Notes: generated from the sequence alone by a model not told the origin. A stretch of DNA of 64,000 bases from an uncultured Clostridia bacterium (GCA_944364615.1 CALVWF010000001.1:129840-193839), one strand, 5' to 3'. Shown: positions 18,161-26,279, numbered from the stretch's first letter. Numbers and translations are program-made.

Positions 18161-18739
18161 TTAAATGTTCTTTGTCAGCCTGATGTTGTGATTGCGCATT
18201 ACCGCCTGAAAATCCTGTCCGCCGACGAATTCGGCAAGAGCCTGCGCAACGTCTTCAAACGCCGCGTTTAACTGTTGTTTGTCCTGTGCGCTCAGCTGAG
18301 ACAGAACATAGTCTGCCAGTTGCATGGGCGTTTCTTTAAAAATTCCCACCCTTATACGTGGAAAATCCGTTGTGCCGAGACACTGAACTATACTTCTCAT
18401 TCCGTTGTGAGTGCCGGCAGAACCTTCAGGACGTATCCGCACACTTCCTAACGGAAGATCCACATCGTCGTAAACTACAATCAGGTGACCTTTTTCTATC
18501 TTATACTTATTGACAAGTTCTCGCAAACTCTCCCCCGACAGATTCATATAAGTAATCGGTTTAGCCACAATTACCTTTTCGCCGTTTACCCGTGCATGCG
18601 CCGTGATTGCCCTGCATTCGCCCTTGTCAAAATTAATGCCCAACTTTTGGACAAATCTGTCCACACACATGAATCCCATATTGTGGAATGTGTTTTCATA
18701 CTTTTTATCGGGATTTCCCAGCCCTACGACAAGATACAT
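18161..18739 (-). CDS. pth: Peptidyl-tRNA hydrolase
   Basis: Releases tRNA from peptidyl-tRNA that has dropped off the ribosome; 192 residues. The conserved N-terminal GLGNPDKKYENTFHNMGF carries the catalytic His and substrate Asn, and the DDVDLPLGSVRIRPEGSAGTHNGM region carries the catalytic Asp. The start at 18739 (MYLVVGLGNP) fits the family; the in-frame ATG at 18772 overlaps the promoter. AAGGAG lies 11 nt upstream. Confidence 0.96.
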   Translation of the reverse strand: MYLVVGLGNPDKKYENTFHNMGFMCVDRFVQKLGINFDKGECRAITAHARVNGEKVIVAKPITYMNLSGESLRELVNKYKIEKGHLIVVYDDVDLPLGSVRIRPEGSAGTHNGMRSIVQCLGTTDFPRIRVGIFKETPMQLADYVLSQLSAQDKQQLNAAFEDVAQALAEFVGGQDFQAVMRNHNIRLTKNI

Positions 18740-18762
18740 TTTTACAAAATCTCCTTGTTGTA

Positions 18763-18791
18763 ATTGTACCACATTTTTGATTTAATGTAAA
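18763..18791 (-). promoter_or_regulatory. Promoter of pth-mfd
   Basis: Minus strand TTTACA (18791-18786), 17-bp spacer, TACAAT (18768-18763), about 24 nt before the pth start codon. Confidence 0.75.
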
Positions 18792-19041
18792 CCCGACATC
18801 GCACATTGACAAATCATCTCAAATACTAACCATCAAGAATCAATAATGTAAGATTAATGCAAACACCACTTATTTTTTACGGCAACAGAATTTATAAAAA
18901 CATATAAAATTATTTATTTAATGACTTATAACGATTTTCACATGTTCTGTTGCAAAGCTTTGCGGTCTTAACATACATTTCTAAACAAAATTGATGTTAT
19001 TTTATAATGCTACAAAATGATAACTCCAATCTAATTAAATA
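18792..19041. other. AT-rich gap with an inverted repeat at the island edge
   Basis: No gene is visible. GCAACAGAA (18882-18890) is repeated inverted as TTCTGTTGC (18945-18953). The second copy sits in GTTCTGTTGCAAAG (18944-18957), which resembles the terminal repeats of IS6-family elements. No transposase remains, so this may be a remnant or chance. Confidence 0.35.
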
Positions 19042-19073
19042 AGGCTGCCCCAAATCAATGTTTGGGGCAGCCT
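19035..19073 (-). terminator. Terminator of the sigma-factor operon
   Basis: Perfect 13-bp stem AGGCTGCCCCAAA / TTTGGGGCAGCCT (19042-19073) with a 6-nt loop, followed on the minus strand by TTATTTAATTAG. Confidence 0.8.
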
Positions 19074-19122
19074 ATACTAAATCATATGCAACTTATTGAA
19101 TTTAAATCAAAGGAAAATTAAC

Positions 19123-19431
19123 TTAGAAAAACTCCGCATAATCGGCTTTCTCAGTAGTTTCAAGATACTCTGATGGAATTACCTTTTCCAAATCAAATAC
19201 CTCTCCCAGATGTTCTGTTTGTTTAACTGTTTGAGCAAAATCATGAATTGTCTTATCAGACAGACTACCATCTTGGTTTAATAGGTTGTCGGAGTCTGTA
19301 TATGCTTCAATTGACAAATTACTTTGGTTTTCGGCAAATACAACACTATTACCATTGCACAAAATAATAGTTAGCATCAAAACCAATAACACCAAACTTA
19401 AACACAGTAACTTGTTACTAAACCTTTTCAT
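19123..19431 (-). CDS. Small secreted protein, last gene of the sigma-factor operon
   Basis: 102 residues. A clear signal peptide (MKRFSNK followed by a leucine-rich core to about residue 30, cut likely after VVFA) leaves a mature acidic peptide of about 70 residues rich in Asp/Glu/Ser with no cysteine. No family is recognised. GAGAGG lies 6 nt before the start. It follows the third tethered paralog by 19 bp and precedes the terminator, so it is co-transcribed with a secreted cysteine peptidase. A signal peptide, precursor or peptidase propeptide/inhibitor are all possible; none is shown. Confidence 0.7.
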   Translation of the reverse strand: MKRFSNKLLCLSLVLLVLMLTIILCNGNSVVFAENQSNLSIEAYTDSDNLLNQDGSLSDKTIHDFAQTVKQTEHLGEVFDLEKVIPSEYLETTEKADYAEFF

Positions 19432-19450
19432 ACTTTTCCTCTCTTTGTTG

Positions 19451-19924
19451 TTATTCTACATTTATTGTCAATGTTATTGTTATTGGTTCAATCAAGACAG
19501 ACCTTTCGCTAACCCTGAACCTCAAAGTATAGACTCCTTTTTCACATATTTCCTTAACCTCCTTGGTTTCGGAATCAGCGGAACTCTTGTAAGCATATAA
19601 ATCACCAATTATTATTTGCTCCATATCACTATACCCTACAAAAACAAACCATTTATCTCCCAATTCGGGATGCTGTGGCAGGTTGAATGAATAGGGTTCA
19701 ATCACGTATTTGTTGCCATCGTATTGAATGTTTATTTCGAGTTGAGTCTGATTTTGCTCAATTGCCCAAGTTTCCAATATGTCGTAAGATGTACTCGATC
19801 TTTTGATTACCGTAAACTGAGCAGAGTATTTTTGCGGTTCTTTACACCCTGTAAATGTCAACACCACAACGCTCATTGCTACAATCAGCAAAAGCACCGA
19901 CAGACCTTTCAGATATTTACGCAT
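19451..19924 (-). CDS. Lipoprotein, paralog 3 of a tethered beta-rich family
   Basis: 157 residues: a signal peptide with lipobox FTGC (Cys about residue 27) then a beta-rich domain. It shares with its two upstream neighbours the layout INIQYDGNKY...LPQ...GDKWFV...EKGVYTLRFRV...TITLTINVE, that is, two hydrophobic strands, a conserved Glu-x-Gly-(V/Y)-Tyr-x-(Y/L) block and a final strand pair. That looks like an Ig-type sandwich, but no named family is recognised. Unlike the other two it is lipid-anchored rather than held by a transmembrane helix. Confidence 0.75.
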   Translation of the reverse strand: MRKYLKGLSVLLLIVAMSVVVLTFTGCKEPQKYSAQFTVIKRSSTSYDILETWAIEQNQTQLEINIQYDGNKYVIEPYSFNLPQHPELGDKWFVFVGYSDMEQIIIGDLYAYKSSADSETKEVKEICEKGVYTLRFRVSERSVLIEPITITLTINVE

Positions 19925-19933
19925 ATTCCCTCC

Positions 19934-20404
19934 TTACTGGTAAACCACCGTTACTGAAAACAAAATGTTTTTCTCGGTCATTTTCAAATTTGTATTATCG
20001 GGATGTTCAATAAAGCAGGTGTAAGTATATACTCCCCTTTCCTCAATTACCATGATTACGTTTTGTTCGGGTTCTCCTTCCTTTGTAATGGCAAACCACA
20101 CTTCACCTTTGACAAAGATATCCAAAGGTGGAACTTCAACGCCCCAACGATTGAATCTACTAACAACAAGACCAATCGGTTTCAGCAAAAGTCCCTGCCC
20201 GTTGTATTTTAGATAAATTGTAGGGTTTTCTTCACTTAAATTAAATGTAATGACATCCCCTATATAGGCAAGTTCAATACTACCCTGCATTACCGCCAAG
20301 TCAATGCCCATTACTTCGCCATATTGAGTGTCGTAAAAGTGAAGAAAAAGTCCCACACCTACTACAACAAGCAATACCACCGCAAGAATTATTCTGTTTT
20401 TCAT
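19934..20404 (-). CDS. Membrane-tethered protein, paralog 2
   Basis: 156 residues: one N-terminal transmembrane helix (about residues 5-23), then an extracytoplasmic beta-rich domain with the shared pattern IYLKYNGQGLLLKPIG...GEVWFAITKEGEPEQNV...EERGVYTYTCFI...FSVTVVYQ. There is no cysteine in the anchor region. It lies between the other two paralogs with 9-34 bp gaps, pointing to tandem duplication inside one transcript. No function is recognised. Confidence 0.75.
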   Translation of the reverse strand: MKNRIILAVVLLVVVGVGLFLHFYDTQYGEVMGIDLAVMQGSIELAYIGDVITFNLSEENPTIYLKYNGQGLLLKPIGLVVSRFNRWGVEVPPLDIFVKGEVWFAITKEGEPEQNVIMVIEERGVYTYTCFIEHPDNTNLKMTEKNILFSVTVVYQ

Positions 20405-20438
20405 ATAAACCTCTCTTTCCGTTTCATTTCAAGCAAAC

Positions 20439-20912
20439 TTACGCTTGCACACAATACACTGAAATTGTAAGGACAATGTCTTTGCACATTGTTGGATATC
20501 CCCTGTAATCAACACCGCCAATATAAAATGTGTAAATGTAATATCCCGGTTCGGTTATAGAAGTAAGATTTTCACTTTCACCGTATTTCGTCAATGTGTA
20601 ACTGTACTCACCGGTATAGGGTACATCTCCGTTGAAGGTAGTACCTTTAAGTAGGACACTTTTCCCATCGATACTGTAACCATACAAATCAATTGTGACT
20701 TCACCGCCGGTATACTCAACTTGAATGCTTTTTTTAGCTTCTTCAACGTCCACATCGAAACGTTCAACACTTTGGTACCTTGGTTCCGATGCCCTCACCT
20801 TGAATTTGAACGAACTTATGTTGTAGTTGGAAAAATCCCTGTCTAAAAAAAATGCAAAAAAGATAAATCCCAACACCAACACCGTTACAATTACTATTGC
20901 AACTTTCTTCAT
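20439..20912 (-). CDS. Membrane-tethered protein, paralog 1
   Basis: 157 residues: an N-terminal transmembrane helix (about residues 3-22) and an outside beta-rich domain. The shared blocks read IQVEYTGGEVTIDLYGY...GEYSYTLTKYGESENLT...EPGYYIYTFYI...DIVLTISVY. It is the first of three tandem relatives, 15 bp after the putative anti-sigma gene. No named family is recognised. Confidence 0.75.
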   Translation of the reverse strand: MKKVAIVIVTVLVLGFIFFAFFLDRDFSNYNISSFKFKVRASEPRYQSVERFDVDVEEAKKSIQVEYTGGEVTIDLYGYSIDGKSVLLKGTTFNGDVPYTGEYSYTLTKYGESENLTSITEPGYYIYTFYIGGVDYRGYPTMCKDIVLTISVYCVQA

Positions 20913-20927
20913 ACTTCACCTTCCTGT

Positions 20928-21602
20928 TTAACTCAATGTCCCTGTCAACAACGCCACAAGGTCGTCAAAGCTGTGTTCGAAACACTCAACATCGGCGTAA
21001 CAGACATTTCCTTGGTATTCAATCTTTAACAGATAATTCACAAACAGCGTATTAGGATTTCCTTCACCGTAGTAAATTGTGTAATCTCCCACTACCACCT
21101 TGTCCGTCAAACTTTCGTAGATCGACTTATCTCCAAAGTGATAACGATCGTCCAAATGGTAAATAAAGTTTAATATATAGTAATCCCCACCTTGAACTTC
21201 ATATTCGCCAACCACATTAGCCATAACAAGTTCTTTTGTTTCACGCGTGTACGTCTCTGTTCCGTTTAAATATTCCAAGTTGAAATTCCAACCCATGCTT
21301 TGCAAATATTGATAACTTTTTTCCTCTTCAATTAGTATGCCCCCAACATCCGAACTGCCGTAAGTTGGTGGTTCTTCGGGGCTTTTCAACACAAATGGCA
21401 AGGATATACACAACACCAGCAACACGCAGGCACATGCCACAGCCCATCTTGTAATGCGTCTTAGTTTTACAACTCCATTGTCTTTACGCTGTCTTGTCGA
21501 AACAGCTTCTTGGACTAATTGCTCATTTCCTTGATACCATTCGTCAAACGATGGCGTTTCTTGTTCTATAATATTCTTTATTTTACTTTTAAGTTTTTTC
21601 AT
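20928..21602 (-). CDS. Single-pass membrane protein, putative anti-sigma factor
   Basis: 224 residues. About 50 cytoplasmic residues (basic, helical) precede one transmembrane helix (about 52-72) and a 150-residue extracytoplasmic domain rich in Tyr, Asp and Glu. The topology and its place in an operon headed by a sigma factor are those of a transmembrane anti-sigma factor. No zinc-binding anti-sigma HxxxCxxC motif is seen in the cytoplasmic part, so the assignment is by context only. It starts 9 bp after the peptidase gene with GGGGG upstream. Confidence 0.6.
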   Translation of the reverse strand: MKKLKSKIKNIIEQETPSFDEWYQGNEQLVQEAVSTRQRKDNGVVKLRRITRWAVACACVLLVLCISLPFVLKSPEEPPTYGSSDVGGILIEEEKSYQYLQSMGWNFNLEYLNGTETYTRETKELVMANVVGEYEVQGGDYYILNFIYHLDDRYHFGDKSIYESLTDKVVVGDYTIYYGEGNPNTLFVNYLLKIEYQGNVCYADVECFEHSFDDLVALLTGTLS

Positions 21603-21611
21603 TACGACCCC

Positions 21612-22424
21612 CTAATTTATTTTCACTGAATAAGCGTCATCCAAATTACCATAAGCATTTAGGATCATATAACAGTTCAGCTTTGTTGCGTAGCCGGTGT
21701 AAACATCAAGCAAAACCTTGCTTTCAACTACTGAGCCTGATTGATTGTAATATGTAATTGTTTTAACGCCACCTATCACCATTGTGTGTGCACCGCCGTA
21801 AATATCTTTTGAGTATGTATCCGTATTTGTAGTAGAACTTATATTATCACTAACCAACGCATAGCCAACCACAAAAATCACAATCGGGTTACCCGAATTG
21901 ATTGAGTCAATTACTTCTTGTACAGAAAGGCTTCCGTTCATCACACTGCTGTAGCCGATTGTCCTACCCCTTGATTGCGCATATTCCTGCAAACCGTTTT
22001 TAAACTGATTCACCGTGGTACCATTACCCGATGTGTTTGTATCCATCAAGCCGTACAAGGTATTCGTTAAATTTACTATCGTATCATTTTGAGCGGTATA
22101 TATAAATTGATCTCTGATATATCTGCCTGCAGTAAAGTTTGGAATCAATTGGTCGAACTGTCGGTCGAAGTAACCCAACACAATAGAACCTGCTACAGGA
22201 GCACAATCATTGGTGTTGGAAAAAGTGCTGTAATATTTAGGTAACCCACCTGATATGCTCACTTCACTTTCTTTTTTACTGGAATAGCTGACAGTTTCTT
22301 TTTCGGTGTATAAAAATGTAGAACCATTAAACCCATCAGCATATGTTTGCTCAGCAGGTTTAACAAGAATGCACATTTGCAAAAGAATTGAAATTGACAT
22401 TACAAAACAAATAAACTTACTCAT
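21612..22424 (-). CDS. Secreted C39-like (papain-fold) cysteine peptidase
   Basis: 270 residues with a signal peptide (to about residue 29). A papain-like fold of the C39/C39_2 type is suggested by NDCAPVAGSIVLGYFDR (catalytic Cys about residue 71, in a CxPxAG context) and by GGAHTMVIGG (catalytic His about residue 210), with a candidate Asn/Asp in ILNAYGNLDD near the C-terminus. No ABC transporter domain is attached, so it is not a bacteriocin-processing exporter. The start at 22424 has AGGAGG eight nt upstream; the ATG at 22442 overlaps that site. It is the second gene of the operon. The substrate is unknown; the co-expressed surface proteins are candidates. Confidence 0.75.
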   Translation of the reverse strand: MSKFICFVMSISILLQMCILVKPAEQTYADGFNGSTFLYTEKETVSYSSKKESEVSISGGLPKYYSTFSNTNDCAPVAGSIVLGYFDRQFDQLIPNFTAGRYIRDQFIYTAQNDTIVNLTNTLYGLMDTNTSGNGTTVNQFKNGLQEYAQSRGRTIGYSSVMNGSLSVQEVIDSINSGNPIVIFVVGYALVSDNISSTTNTDTYSKDIYGGAHTMVIGGVKTITYYNQSGSVVESKVLLDVYTGYATKLNCYMILNAYGNLDDAYSVKIN

Positions 22425-22496
22425 TATTTTACCCTCCTGCAATATAGACGATTCAGAAGGACAAAAAGTATCACAAAATAAAAAAAAATTGTGGAA

Positions 22497-23006
22497 TCAA
22501 CCACAATCTTTTTCTACAATATCTTTTAATATTCTGCAACAGTTCTTGTAACGACGTTTTACTGTCGGCAGTGACAATTTGAGGTTTTCCGCAATTTCCA
22601 TGAACTTCAAGTCGCCAAACACATGTTGAACGACAATTTCCCTGTCCACATCGGAGAGGCTTGCAAGAATTTGCTCAACGTACAGCCAATTTCCATTTTC
22701 TTTAACAAGTGCTGTATTTTCAAAATCTTCAACAACTACGGGTTTCTTGCGTTTTAAAAAATCCTTTACGCAATTTACAGTCAACGTGTACACAAAACCG
22801 TTGGGATTTCTGATGTACTTGTCACTTACGCTACACAACTTTATCATTACAACAGACGCAATGTCTTGTGCGTCTTCCTTCTTTCGTAACCTACAATACG
22901 CCACAGCACAAATTGTAGCGTAGTAGTGATTATACAGCCGTTCAAGGGCGGACATGTCCCCCATTGACAGTTGTTTTAGCAGTCTGTTGAAATGTGCAGT
23001 TGTCAT
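22497..23006 (-). CDS. Sigma-70 family RNA polymerase sigma factor (ECF-like)
   Basis: 169 residues with only regions 2 and 4, the ECF layout. Region 2: LERLYNHYYATICAVAYCRL and KKEDAQDIASVVMIKL. Region 4: LSDVDREIVVQHVFGDLKFMEIAENLKLSLPTVKRRYKNC, a standard helix-turn-helix for -35 recognition. It heads the accessory operon and probably directs it. The start at 23006 has GAGGG upstream. The target promoter cannot be deduced because the operon's own upstream region also shows a passable sigma-A-type promoter. Confidence 0.9.
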   Translation of the reverse strand: MTTAHFNRLLKQLSMGDMSALERLYNHYYATICAVAYCRLRKKEDAQDIASVVMIKLCSVSDKYIRNPNGFVYTLTVNCVKDFLKRKKPVVVEDFENTALVKENGNWLYVEQILASLSDVDREIVVQHVFGDLKFMEIAENLKLSLPTVKRRYKNCCRILKDIVEKDCG

Positions 23007-23046
23007 ATACCCTCTTTCTTGCCACGTGTTTTACTCATGCAAGAAA

Positions 23047-23075
23047 ATTTTAGCACATTTTCAATCAGAAAACAA
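23047..23075 (-). promoter_or_regulatory. Candidate promoter of the sigma-factor operon
   Basis: Minus strand TTGTTT (23075-23070), 17-bp spacer, TAAAAT (23052-23047) with TGC just upstream, an extended -10. It is weaker than the housekeeping promoters in the window. Confidence 0.55.
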
Positions 23076-23088
23076 TACCTATTGCAAT

Positions 23089-23125
23089 AAAAAAGACAAC
23101 TGAATGTACATCAGTTGTCTTTTTT
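23089..23125. terminator. Bidirectional terminator at the end of the ribosomal superoperon
   Basis: AAAAAGACAACTGA-ATGTACA-TCAGTTGTCTTTTT: a long stem with A and T runs on its two sides. It ends the minus-strand transcript after rplQ. Confidence 0.85.
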
Positions 23126-23145
23126 ATTTACTGTTCAGTGTTCGA

Positions 23146-23655
23146 TTACAGAACAACTATAAGAGCCATTTCCGCAGCGTCACCGCGACGAGCCGTCATC
23201 TTGTAGATTGCCGTGTAACCGCCCTTCTGTCCCTTTTCTTCGGCACGCTTGTCGAAACGGGGTGCATAGTAGTTAAACATCTTTTCAATAAGAGGATGTC
23301 TTACTTCCTTGGTTCTTGCAGCAAATTCCGTACGTGTTTCCTTGGGACGTCTCTGTTCCTGAAGATCGTTCAAAGCGGCAATAAGTTGACGTCTTGCGGC
23401 AAGTTTGGTTGCGCCGTCATTTAAAACTTTTACCTTTGTTTCCTTACCCTTTACGATCTTTGTCTTTTCAACTTCCACCGTATCTTTGTAGGTGTTTACG
23501 GCAAGAGTGATATATTTTTCGGCAAGTTTCTGCACTTCCTTGGCACGTGCTTCGGTGGTTTCGAGTTTGCCGTTCCACAACAATTGGGAAACCTGATTTT
23601 TAAGCAACGCAAGTCTTTGATCTGTTGCTTTTCCTAATTTTCTTTGTAATGCCAT
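23146..23655 (-). CDS. rplQ: Ribosomal protein bL17
   Basis: 169 residues against about 120 in Bacillus. The N-terminal RKLGKATDQRLALLKNQVSQLLWNGKLETTEARAKEV and C-terminal GGYTAIYKMTARRGDAAEMA are conserved; the extra length is a charged segment around residues 60-125, a form I know from other Clostridia. Last gene of the superoperon, directly after rpoA. Confidence 0.95.
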   Translation of the reverse strand: MALQRKLGKATDQRLALLKNQVSQLLWNGKLETTEARAKEVQKLAEKYITLAVNTYKDTVEVEKTKIVKGKETKVKVLNDGATKLAARRQLIAALNDLQEQRRPKETRTEFAARTKEVRHPLIEKMFNYYAPRFDKRAEEKGQKGGYTAIYKMTARRGDAAEMALIVVL

Positions 23656-23667
23656 TGTGTATTTCTC

Positions 23668-24639
23668 CTATTCATCCTTATTTCTCAAAGACAAGCCGTA
23701 ACTTTCCAACTTTGCGATAACTTCGTCCAAAGATTTACGGCCGAGATTACGCACTTTCAGCATATCGTCCTCGCTCTTACGTGTGAGGTCTTCAACGGTC
23801 TGAATACCTGCACGCTTCAAACAGTTGTACGAACGTACGGACAAATCCATGTCGTCGATGTTCATTTCCAAGACTTTCTTGTGGTTGTCCGATTCGCGAG
23901 GAATCAAGATGTCCTTGTTGAAGTTGCTGGACAAGTCCACAAACAGTCTGATGTGATCTTCAATGATTTTAGCAGCCAGCGAAACAATTTCTCTGCCTGA
24001 AAATGCTCCGTTGGTTTCCACTTCAAGAGTAAGTTTGTCGTGCGAAAGGTCTTGACCTATACGCGCGCTTTCGACATTGTAACTTGCTTTCTTGACAGGA
24101 CCGAAAACCGAGTCGATGGGGATAAAGCCGATGGGATAGTTGAGTTTGAGTTCTCTGTTTCTTTCTTTATTCTTTTCAATAGAAGCGTAGCCGCATCCGC
24201 GACCTACATACAGATCACAGTTGAAAGAAGCGCCTTCTTCCAGAGTGCAGATGTACAAATCGGGATTGAGTACTTCCACTTCCGCATCAGTAATGATGTC
24301 TCCTGCGCGGACTTCGCAAGGACCTACCTTGTGAATGGAAACGGTCTTTCTGAAGTCTTTGTCTTCATTGTTGGATTTCAATGCAAGGCACTTGATGTTA
24401 AGGATGATGTCGGTAACGTCTTCCTTTACACCGGGAACAGTGGAGAATTCGTGTTGAACGCCGTCAATCGAGATACCGACAACAGCAACGCCGGGCAAAG
24501 CAGCAAGAAGAACTCTTCTCAAAGCGTTGCCGAGAGTGATGCCGTAGCCTCTTTCAAGCGGTTCAGCGACGATTTTAACAACGCTGGCATTGATACCACT
24601 TTCTTCGACTGTCATTACCGGTTTTTCTATTTCCATCAT
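23668..24639 (-). CDS. rpoA: RNA polymerase alpha subunit
   Basis: 323 residues. The N-terminal dimerisation/assembly domain carries EPLERGYGITLGNALRRVLL; the C-terminal domain has LDMSVRSYNCLKRAGI-type helix-hairpin-helix residues and VRNLGRKSLDEV for UP-element DNA contacts. I chose the ATG at 24639, 10 nt after AAGGAG; an upstream TTG at 24648 would sit only 4 nt from that site. Confidence 0.96.
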   Translation of the reverse strand: MMEIEKPVMTVEESGINASVVKIVAEPLERGYGITLGNALRRVLLAALPGVAVVGISIDGVQHEFSTVPGVKEDVTDIILNIKCLALKSNNEDKDFRKTVSIHKVGPCEVRAGDIITDAEVEVLNPDLYICTLEEGASFNCDLYVGRGCGYASIEKNKERNRELKLNYPIGFIPIDSVFGPVKKASYNVESARIGQDLSHDKLTLEVETNGAFSGREIVSLAAKIIEDHIRLFVDLSSNFNKDILIPRESDNHKKVLEMNIDDMDLSVRSYNCLKRAGIQTVEDLTRKSEDDMLKVRNLGRKSLDEVIAKLESYGLSLRNKDE

Positions 24640-24735
24640 GGACAACAATCTCCTTTATAAAATATTTTGAGCAAGCGACGACGGACAAATGTAATATGTC
24701 CACCGTCACCTTCGTCGGTTGTATGTTTAAGTTGC

Positions 24736-25362
24736 TTACTTGGAGTACAACTCGACAATCATGTGCTCCTGGATGCTCATATCGATGTCTTCTCTTACCG
24801 GTTCGGCAATAACTTTACCTGTAAGTTCGGCGGGTTCGAAATCAAGCCATTTGGGGAGATTTGCCGGTTTTTTGGATTGTTTAAGTTGAGCGAACAAGGG
24901 TTGTTCGGCCTTGTTTTCCTTTACGGAAATTACATCGCCTACGCTGATCTGGTAACTGGGGATGGTTACGCGTTTGCCGTTGACGGTAATGAGACCGTGG
25001 TTGACAAACTGTCTTGCCTGACTGCGTGAAACGCCGATACCCATACGGTAAACAACGTTGTCAAGTCTCTTTTCAAGCAAAATAAGCATCGTAGCGCCTG
25101 TTACGCCGCGTTGACGTTCCGCTTCTTCGTAGTATTTGCGGAATTGCTTTTCCTGCAATCCGTAAATTCTCTTGGTCTTTTGTTTTTCTCTCAATTGCAG
25201 GCCGTATTCCGTAACCTTCTTACGACCGTCAGCATGCTGTCCGGGGATCTTGTTGCGTTTGGTCAAAGCGCATTTGTCGGTGTAGCATCTTTCGCCTTTG
25301 AGAAACAATTTGCATTTTTCACGTCTGCATTGACGGCAATCTGCAGTTGTATTTCTAGCCAT
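24736..25362 (-). CDS. rpsD: Ribosomal protein uS4
   Basis: 208 residues, primary 16S binder. A C4 zinc motif near the N-terminus (CRQCRREKC...C) marks the zinc-containing form. The S4 RNA-binding domain (RLDNVVYRMGIGVSRSQARQFVNHGLI) follows. Placed between rpsK and rpoA as in most Firmicutes alpha operons. Confidence 0.97.
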   Translation of the reverse strand: MARNTTADCRQCRREKCKLFLKGERCYTDKCALTKRNKIPGQHADGRKKVTEYGLQLREKQKTKRIYGLQEKQFRKYYEEAERQRGVTGATMLILLEKRLDNVVYRMGIGVSRSQARQFVNHGLITVNGKRVTIPSYQISVGDVISVKENKAEQPLFAQLKQSKKPANLPKWLDFEPAELTGKVIAEPVREDIDMSIQEHMIVELYSK

Positions 25363-25380
25363 AAATGATCAATCTCCTTG

Positions 25381-25770
25381 TTAAATTCTTCTGCGCTTGG
25401 GGGGACGGCATCCATTGTGAGGGATGGGTGATACGTCACGAATGAGTGTTACGTCGATTTCGGCAGTCTGCAAAGCACGAATAGCGGATTCTCTGCCTTG
25501 ACCGGGACCTTTGACATAAACTTCTACGGAACGCAAACCGTATTCCTTGGCCTGCTGAGCAGCCTTTTCGGCAGCCTGTTGAGCGGCAAACGCCGTGCTC
25601 TTACGAGAACCGCGGAAACCCAAAGCGCCCGAACTGCACTGACTGAGAGCATTACCGTTCATGTCGGTAAATGTTACGATTGTGTTGTTGAAGGAAGCAT
25701 GAATATGAACTTGTCCTTTGTCAACCTTGCGTAAATCTTTCTTTTTCTTGACAACTTTCTTTACAGCCAT
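25381..25770 (-). CDS. rpsK: Ribosomal protein uS11
   Basis: 129 residues; [32 protein letters not shown] and the C-terminal [14 protein letters not shown] are canonical. The protein lies on the small-subunit platform near the 3' end of 16S rRNA. Confidence 0.97.
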   Translation of the reverse strand: MAVKKVVKKKKDLRKVDKGQVHIHASFNNTIVTFTDMNGNALSQCSSGALGFRGSRKSTAFAAQQAAEKAAQQAKEYGLRSVEVYVKGPGQGRESAIRALQTAEIDVTLIRDVSPIPHNGCRPPKRRRI

Positions 25771-25789
25771 TGATCATTACCTCCTTTTA

Positions 25790-26164
25790 TTACTTAGCCT
25801 TCTTACCGCGGGAAACCGTGCGCTTGGGTCCCTTTCTGGTACGAGCGTTCTGTTTGGTGGATTGACCTCTTACAGGCAGACCCTTTCTGTGACGGATTCC
25901 TCTGTAAGAACCAATTTCCATTTGTCTTTTGATATCCAGTGCTACTTCACGTCTGCGATCACCTTCAACGTGAAGATTTTTTTCAATGTATTCACGAATC
26001 TTGGATACGTCGTCTTCGGTAAGATCCTTAACGCGAGTATCCGGATTAACGCCTGTTTCCGCCAAAATACGGTCGGCAGTCGTACGACCGATGCCGTAAA
26101 TGTAGGTCAGACCGATTTCTATACGTTTTTCTCTTGGCAAATCTACGCCGGAAATACGAGCCAT
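25790..26164 (-). CDS. rpsM: Ribosomal protein uS13
   Basis: 124 residues; [28 protein letters not shown] and [20 protein letters not shown] with the basic tail are canonical. It contacts tRNA and L5 at the head of the small subunit. Confidence 0.97.
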   Translation of the reverse strand: MARISGVDLPREKRIEIGLTYIYGIGRTTADRILAETGVNPDTRVKDLTEDDVSKIREYIEKNLHVEGDRRREVALDIKRQMEIGSYRGIRHRKGLPVRGQSTKQNARTRKGPKRTVSRGKKAK

Positions 26165-26220
26165 TACTTAAATCTCCTTTTATAAATTAAAGAAAAAATA
26201 TTTATATACACATGAACCTG

Positions 26221-26262
26221 CCGTGCAACCTATGTGGAATGTCGTTGCATTTTCCGGCACGG
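26221..26262 (-). ncRNA. Alternative hairpins in the rpmJ-rpsM spacer
   Basis: The 115-nt spacer before rpsM can pair in two competing ways: CCGTGC (26221-26226) with GCACGG (26257-26262), or TGCAAC (26224-26229) with GTTGCA (26244-26249). The position corresponds to that of the S4-controlled leader in front of rpsM in enteric alpha operons; a regulatory role here is inference. Confidence 0.35.
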
Positions 26263-26279
26263 TCATGACCAAATCCCTG

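Noticed and set aside
21612..22424. Bacteriocin-processing C39 transporter
   Set aside because: The protein has a signal peptide and a peptidase domain only; no transmembrane or ABC ATPase part, and no double-glycine leader peptide gene nearby.
23146..23655. Extra length of L17 as a novelty
   Set aside because: Long-form L17 with a mid-protein insertion is common in other Clostridia.
24640..24648. TTG start for rpoA at 24648
   Set aside because: It lies only about 4 nt from AAGGAG; the ATG at 24639 has normal spacing and matches the family.
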